Shown here in pieces: positions 34,498-43,586 of a DNA stretch of 64,000 nt. A program made the position numbers and the translations under genes. Position 1 is the stretch's first letter, and each line of letters begins with the position of its first letter. The stretch comes from Halorubrum rubrum. GTDB taxonomy: Archaea; Halobacteriota; Halobacteria; Halobacteriales; Haloferacaceae. The notes beneath the pieces are model-generated. The model saw nothing but the letters and a program-made list of their open reading frames with translations. It did no database searches and was not told where the DNA came from. The stretch spans positions 45,138-109,137 of the forward strand of contig NZ_JANHDM010000014.1 of the NCBI RefSeq assembly GCF_024494685.1. The letters run 5' to 3'.

Positions 34498-36326
34498 AGC
34501 TGGTCCTCCGTGAGGGCGAACCGACCGTTCGCTCCGCCGCTCGGCACCATCGGCAGCACGTTCTCCTCGGGGTCGACGTGGAAGTCGATCACGGCGGGGC
34601 CGTCGTACGCGAGCGCCTCCTCGACCGCCGGGGCGACCTCGTCGTAGCCGTCGACGCGGATCCCGAGCGCGCCGAACGCCTCGGCGAGCTTGTCGAACTC
34701 CGGCATCCAGTTGTAGTCGGACGCCATGTGTCGCCCCTCGAAGAAGGCGTCCTGCCACTGGCGCACCATCCCGATGTACTCGTTGTTGAGCACCGCGAAC
34801 GTGATGTCGAGGTCCTCACGGACCGCGACGGACAGCTCCTGCATCGTCATCAGGAAGGAGCCGTCCCCGTCGAAACAGATCACGTCGCGGTCGGGCTCGC
34901 CCATCGCGTCGGCGGCGACGCGCGCGCCGATCGCGGCCGGGACGCCGTATCCCATCGTCCCCAGCCCGTGCGAGGAGACCCACGTCCGGGGCTCCGTGTA
35001 CGTCCAGAACTGGGAGGCCCACATCTGGTGTTGGCCGACGCCGGTCGTCACGACGGTGTCGTCGTCGGTCGCCTCGTCGAACGCCTCGACGACGAACTGC
35101 GGTTTCAGGGGTTCGTCGTCCGGCGTCGCGTACGTCATCGGGTACGTCTCCTTCCACTCTTGACACTGCTCGCGCCACTCGTCGGCGTCGGGCGCGTCGC
35201 GAACCGCCTCGGACAGCTGCTCGAGGACGGTCCCGGCGTCGCCGATAAGCGGGTAGTCGGCGTACACGTTCTTCGAGATCTCCGCCGGGTCGATGTCGAC
35301 GTGAACGACCTCGGCCTCCGGCGCGAACGTGTCTATCCCGCCGGTCAGCCGGTCGTCGAACCGGGTTCCGACCGCGATCAGGCAGTCGGTGTGGGTGATC
35401 GCCATGTTGGCGTAGCCGGTGCCGTGCATTCCCGCCCACGACAGCGACAGCTCGTCGTCCTCGGGGAACGACCCGATCCCCGGCATCGTCGTCGTCACGG
35501 GGATCTCGTAGGTGCGCGCGAACTCCCGCGCGACCTCGCTGGCCTCCGCCTTGATCACGCCGCCGCCGAACAGACACAGCGGCCGGTCGGCGTCCTCGAT
35601 CGCCTGGGCCGCGGCCTCGACCGCGTCCTCGCGGGCCCGCGGGTCCGGATCGGTTCCCGCCGGAGCCTCCGCGGGACCGGGCGTCTCATCGGTGTCATCG
35701 AGGGTGACGTTCTTCGGGAGGTCGACGAGCGTCGGGCCGGGACGGCCGACCCGCGAGAGCTCGAACGCCTCGCCGACCACGTTGCCGATGGCGTCCGCGT
35801 CGTCGGCGAAGTAGTTGTGTTTCGTGATCGGGCGAGTGACGCCGACGGTGTCGGTCTCCTGGAACGCGTCGTTGCCGACGAACTCCGTCGGGACCTGGCC
35901 GGTCAGCGCCAGCATCGCGTCGCTGTCCATGTCCGCGTCGGCGATGCCGGTGACGAGGTTCGTCGCGCCGGGGCCGGACGTGGCCAGACAGAGGCCGGGC
36001 TCGCCGGCGACGACGCCGTACGCGTCGGCCGCGTGGGCGGCCCCCTGCTCGTGGGCCATCGTCAGGTGACGGATGGACGAGCCGTACAGCGCGTCGTACA
36101 CCGGCATGATCGCCCCGCCCTGCACGCCGAAGGCGGTCTCCGCGCCGGCGGCCTCGAGGGCGGCGACGACCGACTCCGCGCCGGTCGACACCTCCGTCTG
36201 CTCGCCGTCTGGTCGGTTCTCCTCGCCGGTCGGGTCCGCCGCGTCCGGGCCGTCCGCGTCGGCCGGATCGGACGCCGGTTCGGCGTCGGGGTCGTCCTCT
36301 CGTGGGTGTGCTGCTGAATCGCTCAT
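34494..36326 (-). CDS. ilvB: Acetolactate synthase large (catalytic) subunit
   Basis: This ThDP and FAD enzyme condenses pyruvate to acetolactate, or pyruvate with 2-oxobutyrate, the first committed step to valine, leucine and isoleucine. Motifs are GGAIMPVYDALY, the catalytic-Glu region MAHEQGAAHAADAYG, the ThDP/Mg motif GDGSFLMTMQEL, and NNEYIGMVRQWQ. The first 50 of 610 residues are an acidic low-complexity extension. It heads the ilvBNC-leuCDB unit. Confidence 0.96.
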   Translation of the reverse strand: MSDSAAHPREDDPDAEPASDPADADGPDAADPTGEENRPDGEQTEVSTGAESVVAALEAAGAETAFGVQGGAIMPVYDALYGSSIRHLTMAHEQGAAHAADAYGVVAGEPGLCLATSGPGATNLVTGIADADMDSDAMLALTGQVPTEFVGNDAFQETDTVGVTRPITKHNYFADDADAIGNVVGEAFELSRVGRPGPTLVDLPKNVTLDDTDETPGPAEAPAGTDPDPRAREDAVEAAAQAIEDADRPLCLFGGGVIKAEASEVAREFARTYEIPVTTTMPGIGSFPEDDELSLSWAGMHGTGYANMAITHTDCLIAVGTRFDDRLTGGIDTFAPEAEVVHVDIDPAEISKNVYADYPLIGDAGTVLEQLSEAVRDAPDADEWREQCQEWKETYPMTYATPDDEPLKPQFVVEAFDEATDDDTVVTTGVGQHQMWASQFWTYTEPRTWVSSHGLGTMGYGVPAAIGARVAADAMGEPDRDVICFDGDGSFLMTMQELSVAVREDLDITFAVLNNEYIGMVRQWQDAFFEGRHMASDYNWMPEFDKLAEAFGALGIRVDGYDEVAPAVEEALAYDGPAVIDFHVDPEENVLPMVPSGGANGRFALTEDQL

Positions 36327-36762
36327 CGTGTGTGGTGTGTGGGTGTCTCTCGGATGCGAGCGTCGATCGGTCCGAACGCGGGCCGCGCCGGCGAGTCGCC
36401 GGCCGTATGCGGGTCGGCGGCGGCGCGTCCGCGTCCGTCGGTACGTCGGATCGGTGAGGAAGTGGTGTGGTAGGGGATCAAACCCCTACGATGGCTACAG
36501 CGACGGCTCCCGTCCGGGCGTCGGCCGCGCGGATGTGCCGTAACCGTCGCATTCGATCCGAACCCACGCGGGCCGCCTATAAATTCCTGTCGACGCGAGC
36601 GATCCGCACGGCGATCCGCCGGCACACACCGGCGCTCCGACGTGGATCCGTCAGGCGCGGAGCCGTCCTCGACGGCTCCGGTAGGAGCGGATCCGTCGGC
36701 GGATCGCCCGAACGACGCGTTCGGCAGTCGCTGGCGGGTCGCTACGACCACGGAGGGGGCCA
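36327..36762 (-). promoter_or_regulatory. ilvB promoter and long leader with hairpin
   Basis: The 436-base gap between leuA and ilvB contains no gene. A good TATA box (AATTTATA on the minus strand, 36578-36585) predicts a start near 36553 and a leader of about 225 bases. That is exceptional here because most promoters are leaderless. In the leader, GTAGGGG and CCCCTAC (36470-36476 and 36483-36489) form a perfect hairpin. The role may be attenuation or another RNA-level control of branched-chain synthesis. Confidence 0.55.
36659..36679 (-). terminator. Candidate hairpin downstream of leuA
   Basis: GGAGCCGTC (36659-36667) and GACGGCTCC (36671-36679) form a perfect 9-base stem with a 3-base loop, 84-104 bases past the leuA stop and before the ilvB TATA box. 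It may end or stabilise the leuA transcript. Confidence 0.4.
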
Positions 36763-37984
36763 TCAGATCCGGACCTCCTCCTCGCGCTCGACGCCTGCCT
36801 CGCGGGCGAACCGCTCGACGTCGCCGGCGGTCACCTGCCGCTTTCCGGCGCCGTACTCCTTGACCCGCTTCGTGATCTCGTGGACCTCCCCGTCGGTGGG
36901 GTCGAAGCCGGCCTCCACCAGGTGCTTTCGCACGCTGTGGGTGCCCGTGTGCTTGCCGAGCACGAACTCGCGTTCCGCGCCGACCATCTCGGGGGTCATC
37001 ACGCCCGTCTCGAACGTGTCGGCGTTCTCGATCACGCCCGCGGCGTGGATGCCCGACTCGTGGGCGAACGCGTTCCGCCCGGTGACGGGCTTGTTCGCCG
37101 GCACCGGGATGTCCGAGGCGTCCTCGACGATCCGAGCCAGCTTCGTGATCTGGGTCGTGTCGATGCCGGTGTCGACGCCGTACACCGACTCGACCGCCAT
37201 CACGACCTCCTCGTAGGCCGCGTTGCCGGCCCGCTCGCCGATCCCGTTGACCGACACCTGCGCCTGCTCCGCGCCGTTCTCGAACCCCATGACCGCGTTG
37301 GCCGCGGCCATCCCGAAGTCGTCGTGGGTGTGGACGTCGACGCGGGCGTCCGTCGCCTCCACGACCGCCTTCACCGTCTTGCCGAAGCTCGTCGGCATCG
37401 CGACGCCGCAGGTGTCCGGGATGTTGATCCAGTCGGTGCCGGCGTCCGAGACCGCCTCGACTATCTCCGTCAGGTAGTCGGGGTCGGTCCGCGTGGCGTC
37501 CATCGGCGAGAACATACACTCGACGCCGGCGTCTTTCACCTGCTCGACGGCGTCGACGGCACGCTCCTTGGCCTCGCGGCGCGTGGCGTGCATGGAGTCC
37601 TCGAGCTGGACGTCGCTCGTCGAGACGAACACGTGGACCATCCCCACGCCCGAGTCGAGGGCGGCCTCGATGTCGCCGTCGACGACGCGGGCGAGCCCGC
37701 AGACGGTCGTGTCCGTCGCGGCTGCGATATCGCTCACGGCCTCGAACTCCGCGTCGGAGTTCACCGGGAACCCGGCCTCGATGACGTGGGTCCCCATGTC
37801 GTCCAGCGCCGCCGCTATCTCGCGTTTCTCGTCGTAGCTGAACGAAGTACGTGGTGACTGTTCGCCGTCTCGTAACGTCGTGTCGAAGATCCGTACAGGA
37901 CCGATTTCGATGTTAGAAGCTATCGTGCCCTGGAAGAACTCGATCCGCCGGGGTGTCCGACGAAGCCTCCGTGATGTCTGTCAT
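36763..37984 (-). CDS. leuA: 2-isopropylmalate / citramalate synthase with apparent 5' frameshift
   Basis: The enzyme joins acetyl-CoA to a 2-oxo acid at the head of the leucine or citramalate route. The frame reading from 37797 is only 344 residues, but homology continues upstream in the same frame through IFDTTLRDGEQSP (the catalytic signature) and RRIEFFQGT, up to a stop at 37981-37983. No ATG, GTG or TTG exists in that stretch. An ATG at 37984, 25-33 bases after a TATA-like TACTTAAGTA, lies one base out of frame; dropping one base gives MTDITEASSTPRRIEFFQGT. The core shows HTHDDFG, NGIGERAGNAA and ESGIHAAG. Either a true mutation, an assembly error, or +1 frameshifting is present. Confidence 0.85.
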
Positions 37985-38007
37985 CGACTGACAGCAGAAC
38001 GTTTGTC

Positions 38008-38017
38008 TACTTAAGTA
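38008..38017 (-). promoter_or_regulatory. Putative leuA TATA box
   Basis: The AT-rich decamer TACTTAAGTA is followed 24 bases later by the ATG at 37984, the normal distance for a leaderless haloarchaeal transcript. It supports 37984, not 37797, as the intended leuA start. Confidence 0.5.
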
Positions 38018-38169
38018 TTACGTCCCGCGAGGGATCCGATCGTTCGATCACTCCTGATCGCGTGTGAGACGGGGAGTCGAGAAATCGTCGACGGAAGCGA
38101 CGAACGACGGCGAAATCACGGAGACGGGTCATTGTGAAGCGTCACGGTGGAGAGCGGCGCGCCGACGAA

Positions 38170-38496
38170 CTACATGCCCATGTCGGCCGCGGCCCCTGGC
38201 ACGGGGAGGTCGTGAGCCGCGACGCCGACCAGTTCGGCGGCGTGATCGAGCGCCATGTCGAACCCGTAGTACCGCTCCAGTTCGTCGCCGTCCGGACCGG
38301 ATCGGACCTTGAGCATGGCGTACCCCTCGCGGTTCTGTGCGACCGTCGCCGTCCGTCCGTCCGCCGAGAACGTGAGCAGCCGCTCTGCGTCCGTCTCCTC
38401 GTAGCGGGCCGTGACGCCCTCCGCTTCGGCGGTCGCCGTCTCGCCCGGTTCGGCGTGTTCCGACTCCGTCGCGTCCGACTCGGTCGTATCCGTCAT
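38170..38496 (-). CDS. Small acidic conserved haloarchaeal protein (possibly DUF7111)
   Basis: The 108-residue protein has a disordered acidic N-terminus of about 25 residues and then a compact region TARYEETDAERLLTFSADGRTATVAQNREGYAMLKVR with GFDMALDHAAEL and a C-terminal PVPGAAADMGM. It resembles haloarchaeal proteins that I recall as DUF7111, which I cannot check. It sits alone downstream of the leuA promoter region. Function unknown. Confidence 0.72.
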   Translation of the reverse strand: MTDTTESDATESEHAEPGETATAEAEGVTARYEETDAERLLTFSADGRTATVAQNREGYAMLKVRSGPDGDELERYYGFDMALDHAAELVGVAAHDLPVPGAAADMGM

Positions 38497-38649
38497 ACGC
38501 GACGTTGGCTCCGAACCCTGTCGTATCTGTCGGTCCGGATCCGCTCCCTCGAGCGTTCACTCTCCGGACCGGTTCCCCTCCGAATCGGCCTCGATGTTTC
38601 GAGTGCGTGTTGACCGCCGAGAATTATACCAGCCTAGAGTGAAGTTCCG

Positions 38650-38823
38650 ATGGCCGTGCGAGATACAGGACGCGAGTCTCGCAACGAATCGTTTTCCGAT
38701 TCGATCAGAGCCAACTCGACATATCGCAAGCAGTTACGCGCGCTCGGCGCCGGCATCATCGCCACGGGCGGCACGGGACTGTTCTTAGTTCTCTCGTGGT
38801 TCGAGGTTTTAAGCAGTAGTTGA
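38650..38823 (+). CDS. Small single-span membrane protein (57 aa)
   Basis: An ATG at 38650, preceded at about 25-31 bases by AATTATACC, opens a 57-codon frame. The product has a hydrophilic N-terminal half with SIRANSTYRKQLR and one hydrophobic segment (GAGIIATGGTGLFLVLSWF, about residues 33-52). The TATA spacing suits a leaderless transcript. The gene ends 74 bases before the universal stress gene. Function unknown. Confidence 0.55.
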   Translation: MAVRDTGRESRNESFSDSIRANSTYRKQLRALGAGIIATGGTGLFLVLSWFEVLSSS

Positions 38824-38897
38824 GGAGTGCCACTCGGATCGGGCCTGCGAGTCTGATAACCCGTACGCTTTTCTCTAGCGTCAGACACGGTACATCC

Positions 38898-39323
38898 ATG
38901 GACGACGACTTATTCGAACGTATTCTAATTCCGATCGCGAGTCCCGACGACGCTGAAGCGACGGCACGTGCGGTTCGGCCACATTTGGACTCGGATACAA
39001 CTATTATTGTAACACACGTAACCCAGGGAACGGCCGCTGAGACGACGATAAAGACTGGCAGAGATCAGTTCGCAGGAGCGACTTACGAGAGGTTCGCAGA
39101 CATTCTATACCGGGATGATCTCCAGTTCGAATGGGCGACGCTCGAAGGGCGCGAGGTCGCGGAGGCACTCACCGATGCGATCGATATGGTGGATGCGACA
39201 CTCGTCGCCTTCACACCTCGAGATATGGACACGTGGGAGCGGACGATCGCCGGCGATCCAGGAGGTAAGCTCATACGAGAAGCAGATGTTCCGGTGATGG
39301 TTTTCCCGAACCGGCAAGCCTGA
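38898..39323 (+). CDS. Universal stress protein (UspA family)
   Basis: The 141-residue protein has the UspA fold order: FERILIPIASPDDAEATARA at the N-terminus, VTHVTQG, the amphipathic helix with EALTDAIDMVDATLVAFTP, and the ending AGDPGGKLIREADVPVMVFP. The usual ATP-binding G-2x-G-9x-G is represented by GDPGGKLIREADVPV, which is shortened, so nucleotide binding is uncertain. Start ATG 38898 is the first in a compact frame. Base composition is slightly more AT-rich than the core genes. Confidence 0.88.
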   Translation: MDDDLFERILIPIASPDDAEATARAVRPHLDSDTTIIVTHVTQGTAAETTIKTGRDQFAGATYERFADILYRDDLQFEWATLEGREVAEALTDAIDMVDATLVAFTPRDMDTWERTIAGDPGGKLIREADVPVMVFPNRQA

Positions 39324-39678
39324 CCGAACCCTCGGAATGCGGCGTACAGTGCCCTCCCGTGGCAAGTTGACCTGCGCTGGGATAGGAACGCGAGATTCAT
39401 CCTCTACATGCAGCAGTCACCGTCTGACAATCAGCGACTAGGTCAATCCGGGCGTGCTGAGTAGATAGCGCGTATCTCGCACAGAATCGGTCCCCAATTC
39501 GATCAAAGTAACTCGCACAACATAGGCACCAGATCGACGGATTACCTACCGGATATACTGCGGCCCGTCCCGAGAGAGGAGGGTACGTCATCGGAGAATA
39601 TATTAAAATAAGTACTGTAATATAGAGGATAGATACACGATTGTACGTAATTATAACGTTAGGCTATAACGGAGTATC
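39324..39678. other. AT-rich gene-free stretch with decayed duplicate
   Basis: No gene is supported. Around 39466-39522 the sequence resembles 38675-38730 (both contain ATTCGATCA followed by AACTCG), so it may be a degenerate copy of the 5' part of the 57-aa membrane gene. A short minus-strand frame at 39397-39591 is Cys-rich and not protein-like. Confidence 0.4.
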
Positions 39679-39819
39679 ATGGGAGTGTCAGATATTCTTG
39701 AAGGGGATATGACGACAAAACAAATGGGGGTTATCATGATTCTGTACATGGTGGCCCTGGCCATTTTTGGAGTATTGGCAGTTGTCGTGATACACGTTCT
39801 TGGATGGCAATGGCTCTAG
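39679..39819 (+). CDS. Small single-span membrane protein (46 aa)
   Basis: From the ATG at 39679 a 46-codon frame encodes MGVSDILEGDMTTKQMGV followed by an uninterrupted hydrophobic segment (about residues 19-41) and a WQW ending. The box ATTATA about 25-30 bases upstream supports expression. The DNA is much more AT-rich than the surroundings. No family is recognised; tiny membrane subunits of transporters look like this. Confidence 0.55.
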   Translation: MGVSDILEGDMTTKQMGVIMILYMVALAIFGVLAVVVIHVLGWQWL

Positions 39820-40158
39820 AAAATCGCTGTAAGGTGGTAGGGTGAACTATGAAATCGGAACGACTGAAGCAGAGAACCAACGATAATCTACGTCGGAAAT
39901 ACTCCGATTAAAAGCAGACACGTTCTGCCGGTTGGTTCAAGGTTCAAATGGAGAACATAATGTAGCGCCCGTGCTGACTGTATCCTCTGTATCTCGCACG
40001 TTGCTTCTGACACAGTGTGAGTAGATCGGTGAGATGGATGGTCTGTGGATCACCCGTATTGACCGATTCAGGTCGGAGCGCATCAGTTCAGAGGAGTTCA
40101 ACGACGTCGTCCGGATCTCCTCACCGGATCGCTTCGACCACCGAGCCGATCCCCCCAA
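39820..40158. other. AT-rich gene-free stretch
   Basis: This 339-base interval between the tiny membrane ORF and the convergent carboxymuconolactone decarboxylase-like gene holds no convincing frame on either strand. It becomes GC-rich after about 40030, marking the return to core chromosome. Confidence 0.45.
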
Positions 40159-40701
40159 TCACCGCGGGTCCCACCCGTGGAACGTCGTCCCCGGCTCCAA
40201 CTCGAGGTCGAACGCGCGAATGAGCGCGCCGAGCGCGGCGTATCCGCCCGCCGTGGCGGCGATCCCGACGATCTCGTCGTCGTCGTACAGCCCGGCGATC
40301 GACTCGTGTGTGACGGCGTCGACCGACTCATCGACGACGGCGCGGACGTACTCCACGAGCGTCCGCTCGTCGCTGTCGAGCGCGGTCGGGTCGTCGGTTC
40401 CGATCCCGGCGATGACCGCGTCGTCGATGCCGACGTCGCGCGCGATGTTGACGTGCTGGTGCCACTCGTACCGGTTGTCGATGGTCGCCGCCGTCGCGAG
40501 GATGGTGAGCTCCCGTTCCCGATCCGTGAGCCCGCTGTCGTTCCACAGCGAGCGCAGGAACGCCCGCATCCCCGCGAGCACCGCCGGGTTGTTGCCGATC
40601 GACCGGTAGACGTTGAGCGGCTTCCCCTGGAGAGCCGACTCCAGCAGCGCCTCGTAGTCGTCCGGGACGTCCGCCGTCTCGACGTATGGGACACGCGCCA
40701 T
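40159..40701 (-). CDS. Carboxymuconolactone decarboxylase (CMD/AhpD-like) family protein
   Basis: The 180-residue all-helical protein contains LTDRERELTILATAATIDNRYEWHQHVNIARDVGIDDAVI, the CMD-family core, and a C-terminal EIVGIAATAGGYAALGALIRAF. The AhpD CxxC pair is absent (the core helix reads YEWHQH), so it is not a peroxidase partner by that mechanism. It may act as a decarboxylase-like or hydroperoxide-related protein. It is monocistronic and divergent from menA. Confidence 0.88.
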   Translation of the reverse strand: MARVPYVETADVPDDYEALLESALQGKPLNVYRSIGNNPAVLAGMRAFLRSLWNDSGLTDRERELTILATAATIDNRYEWHQHVNIARDVGIDDAVIAGIGTDDPTALDSDERTLVEYVRAVVDESVDAVTHESIAGLYDDDEIVGIAATAGGYAALGALIRAFDLELEPGTTFHGWDPR

Positions 40702-40846
40702 ACGCCCGACGCGGTCGCACGGGGATTAGGTGTACGTGAGTCGGTAGCGTTCACCGCGAGTCGATCCCGACGAGCCCTCCGCGTCGACTCCGGCGAGCGC
40801 CCCGTCGATGGGAAGGTTAAGGGGCGGCACCCACCAAGCGTCGATA

Positions 40847-41776
40847 ATGGCTACGGAGGTGTCGCGTCGGCGGGCGTGGGTGATCGCCGCGCGACCGCAG
40901 ACGCTGCCCGCGGCGGCCGCGCCCGTGATCGTCGGCGTCGGGCTCGCGATCGGGGCCGGCGTGTTCGCCCCGATGCCGGCGCTCGCGGCGCTCGTCGGCG
41001 CGGCGCTGATCCAGATCGGGACCAACTTCGCGAACGACTACTACGACGCGATCCAGGGCGCGGACACCAACGACCGCGAGGGGTTCACCCGCGTCGTCGC
41101 CAGCGGCCTCATCGAGCCGGCGGAGGTCAAACGCGCGATGTGGCTGACGTTCGCGGCCGCGATCGGCGTCGGCACCTACCTCGTCTCCGTCGGCGGCGTC
41201 CCCATCCTCGTGATCGGGCTCGCGAGCGTCGCGGCCGGCATCGCCTACACCGGCGGCCCCTACCCGCTCGGCTACCACGGGCTCGGCGACGTGTTCGTCT
41301 TCGTCTTCTTCGGACTGATCGCGGTCACGGGCACCTACTACGTCCAGGCCGCGGCGCTCGCGGGCGAGACGTTTCCGCTGTGGATCCCGGAGGGGACCGT
41401 CACGCTCGCGGCCGTCGTCGCCAGCCTGCCGGTGGCCGCGCTCTCGACGAACATCCTCGTCGTCAACAACGTCCGCGACCGCGAGGAGGACGCGGAGACG
41501 GGCAAGCGAACCCTCGCCGTCCGGTTCGGCTACCGGTTCTCGCGGGTCCAGTACGTCGGCCTCCTCGCGCTCGCGTACGTCACCCCGTTCTGGTTCGTCG
41601 CGACCGGTGGCGGGCTTGCGCCCCTTCTCCCGCTCGCCACCCTCCCGCTCGCGGCGCGCGTCGCCCGAACCGTCCTAACCGAGACGTCCGGCGACGCGCT
41701 CAACCCGGCGCTGGAGTCGACCGGCAAGCTGCTCGCGGCGTACGCGGTCGCGTTCGCCGTCGGCCTCGCGCTGTAA
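40847..41776 (+). CDS. menA: 1,4-dihydroxy-2-naphthoate polyprenyltransferase
   Basis: MenA attaches the polyprenyl chain to dihydroxynaphthoate in menaquinone synthesis, in the membrane. The UbiA-family motif [15 protein letters not shown] (about residues 64-78) binds the prenyl diphosphate with Mg, and the second motif [16 protein letters not shown] is seen near residue 207. Nine hydrophobic spans are visible. The ATG at 40847 gives 309 residues; the upstream part of the frame is poor. It overlaps menC by one base (TAATG). Confidence 0.94.
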   Translation: MATEVSRRRAWVIAARPQTLPAAAAPVIVGVGLAIGAGVFAPMPALAALVGAALIQIGTNFANDYYDAIQGADTNDREGFTRVVASGLIEPAEVKRAMWLTFAAAIGVGTYLVSVGGVPILVIGLASVAAGIAYTGGPYPLGYHGLGDVFVFVFFGLIAVTGTYYVQAAALAGETFPLWIPEGTVTLAAVVASLPVAALSTNILVVNNVRDREEDAETGKRTLAVRFGYRFSRVQYVGLLALAYVTPFWFVATGGGLAPLLPLATLPLAARVARTVLTETSGDALNPALESTGKLLAAYAVAFAVGLAL

Positions 41777-42906
41777 TGCGGATCCGTCCCTTCTCCGTCG
41801 CGCTCGCGAGCCCGCTCCGGACCGCCCGCGAGGCGCTGACTGAGCGGGAGGGATTCCTGGTCGGCGTCGGGGCCGACGACGGGGACGACGATGTCGGCGG
41901 CGGTGATACCGGCGGCGACGATATCGATCGCGACGCGCCCGCGACCGGGATCGGCGAGGCGACGCCGCTGCCCGGTTGGACCGAGTCGCGGTCGGCGTGT
42001 GCGGCCGCGCTCGCGGAAGCGTCGCGGGGACCGGGGGGTCCGGCGGCCGCCCTCGCCGACCTCGACGCCGGCGAGACCCCCGCCGCCCGCCACGGGGTCG
42101 CGCTCGCGCTCGGGGACGCGGCCGCCCGCGAGGCGGACCGCTCGCTCTCCGAGCACCTCGCCGACCGGGTCGCCCGCGACGCCGACCGGGCCGGGCTCCC
42201 GGAACCCGCGGACTCGGTCCCCGTGAACGCCACGATCGGGGACGGGTCTCCAGGGGCCGCGGCGTCGGACGCGGAGCGCGCGGTGGCGGACGGCTACCGC
42301 TGTCTGAAGGTGAAAGTCGGCGCGCGCCCGCTCGAGGAGGACCTCGACAGGCTGCGGGCGGTCCGCCGGGCGGTCGGTCCCGCGATCGACCTCCGCGCGG
42401 ACGCCAACGGCGCGTGGGACCGGTCGGGCGCGCGCCGGGCGCTCGACCGACTCGCTCCCCTCGATCTCGCGTACGTCGAGCAGCCGCTTCCGGCGGCGGA
42501 CCTCGACGGGACCGCGAGGCTCCGCGCCGAGACCGACGTGCCGATCGCGCTCGACGAGTCGCTCGCGGCGCACTCGATGGCGGACGTGTTGGCGTCCGGC
42601 GCGGCCGACGCGCTCGTCGTCAAGCCGATGGCGCTCGGCGGACCGGACCGCGCGTTCGAGGCGGCGCTTCGCGCGCGGGGGGCGGGCATCGAGCCGGTTA
42701 TCACGACGACGATCGACGCCGTCGTCGCGCGGACCGCGGCCGTCCACGTCGCGGGCGCGGTCCCCGACGTCGCCGCCTGCGGGCTCGCGACCGGCGGGCT
42801 GCTCGCCGAGGACCTCGCGCCGGACCCCTGTCCGGTCGTCGACGGCCGGATGCTGGTGCCCGACGGGCCGGGGATCGCGGGCGGCGCGTTCGACGGACTG
42901 GTGTGA
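41776..42906 (+). CDS. menC: o-Succinylbenzoate synthase (enolase superfamily)
   Basis: MenC dehydrates SHCHC to o-succinylbenzoate in menaquinone synthesis. Enolase-superfamily features are KVKVGARPLEEDLDRLRAVR (catalytic Lys pair), LRADANGAWD, YVEQPLP, and IALDES with a later VKPMALGG Lys. The N-terminal domain is interrupted near residues 33-56 by a Gly/Asp-rich insert. At 376 residues it is longer than bacterial MenC. It is tightly coupled to menA, which makes MenC more likely than other enolase-family racemases. Confidence 0.9.
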   Translation: MRIRPFSVALASPLRTAREALTEREGFLVGVGADDGDDDVGGGDTGGDDIDRDAPATGIGEATPLPGWTESRSACAAALAEASRGPGGPAAALADLDAGETPAARHGVALALGDAAAREADRSLSEHLADRVARDADRAGLPEPADSVPVNATIGDGSPGAAASDAERAVADGYRCLKVKVGARPLEEDLDRLRAVRRAVGPAIDLRADANGAWDRSGARRALDRLAPLDLAYVEQPLPAADLDGTARLRAETDVPIALDESLAAHSMADVLASGAADALVVKPMALGGPDRAFEAALRARGAGIEPVITTTIDAVVARTAAVHVAGAVPDVAACGLATGGLLAEDLAPDPCPVVDGRMLVPDGPGIAGGAFDGLV

Positions 42907-42927
42907 TCCCGTCGCCCTGACGGTTCC

Positions 42928-43479
42928 CTAGTGGAACCCGCGGTCCACGTCGTCCTCGTCGATCAGGTCGTCGAGCTCCGCCGAGAGCAGTTCCTCGGCC
43001 TCCTCGAAGGTGTCTCCCAGGTCGTCGAGCTCGTCCGGGCGGCCGTCGAACTCGTAGGCCATGGGGCCGAACGCCGGCGAGTCGATCGCCTCCATCACGT
43101 CCTCGAAGAGGTGGTCGGGCTCCGTGGGGGCCTCCGCGTGGACCTTCAGCGTCTCCTCCAGTCGAGTCGCCGCGCGCTTCGCCTCGTCCTCGCTCTCGGG
43201 GGGCGTCCGCACGGCGAACCGCCCCGGCGACCCCTCGTCGGGGAGCAGCGGGTCGAGGTCGTCGTCGACCTTGCGGGCCACCCGCGTTCCAACCCCGCGG
43301 AGGTCGCGCGGGTTCTTCGCGTACGTCTTCAGGTGGTAGACCCCGACGCTCGGGTGACCGAAGTAGAGGTCCTCGCCGAGTCCCTCGCGGCGGGAGCCGG
43401 CGACGGCGCGCCAGCCGTCCGGGTCGGTCGAGTCGCTCGCGACGTCCGCGAGGATCTCCTGCCAGTCGCGTACGCGCAT
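42928..43479 (-). CDS. Conserved acidic protein, function unknown
   Basis: The 183-residue protein starts MRVRDWQEILADVASDS and contains GWRAVAGSRREGLGEDLYFGHPSVGVYHLKTYAKNPRD. The second half is rich in Glu and Asp with predicted helices. No motif known to me is present. It is convergent with menC (22 bases) and upstream of it lies a short spacer and a membrane gene. Codon use is typical, so coding is likely. Confidence 0.7.
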   Translation of the reverse strand: MRVRDWQEILADVASDSTDPDGWRAVAGSRREGLGEDLYFGHPSVGVYHLKTYAKNPRDLRGVGTRVARKVDDDLDPLLPDEGSPGRFAVRTPPESEDEAKRAATRLEETLKVHAEAPTEPDHLFEDVMEAIDSPAFGPMAYEFDGRPDELDDLGDTFEEAEELLSAELDDLIDEDDVDRGFH

Positions 43480-43586
43480 GTCGGCGTCACGTTACGACGG
43501 CGCCCGCATGAGGGTGTCGGTCGCGGCGACGGGAGCGGCGACGATGCGGCGACGGGAGCGGCGACGATCGGCGGCTTCACCGTCCG

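Noticed and set aside
39930..39965. GGTTCAAAT as a tRNA T-loop
   Set aside because: No acceptor or anticodon stem can be built around it.
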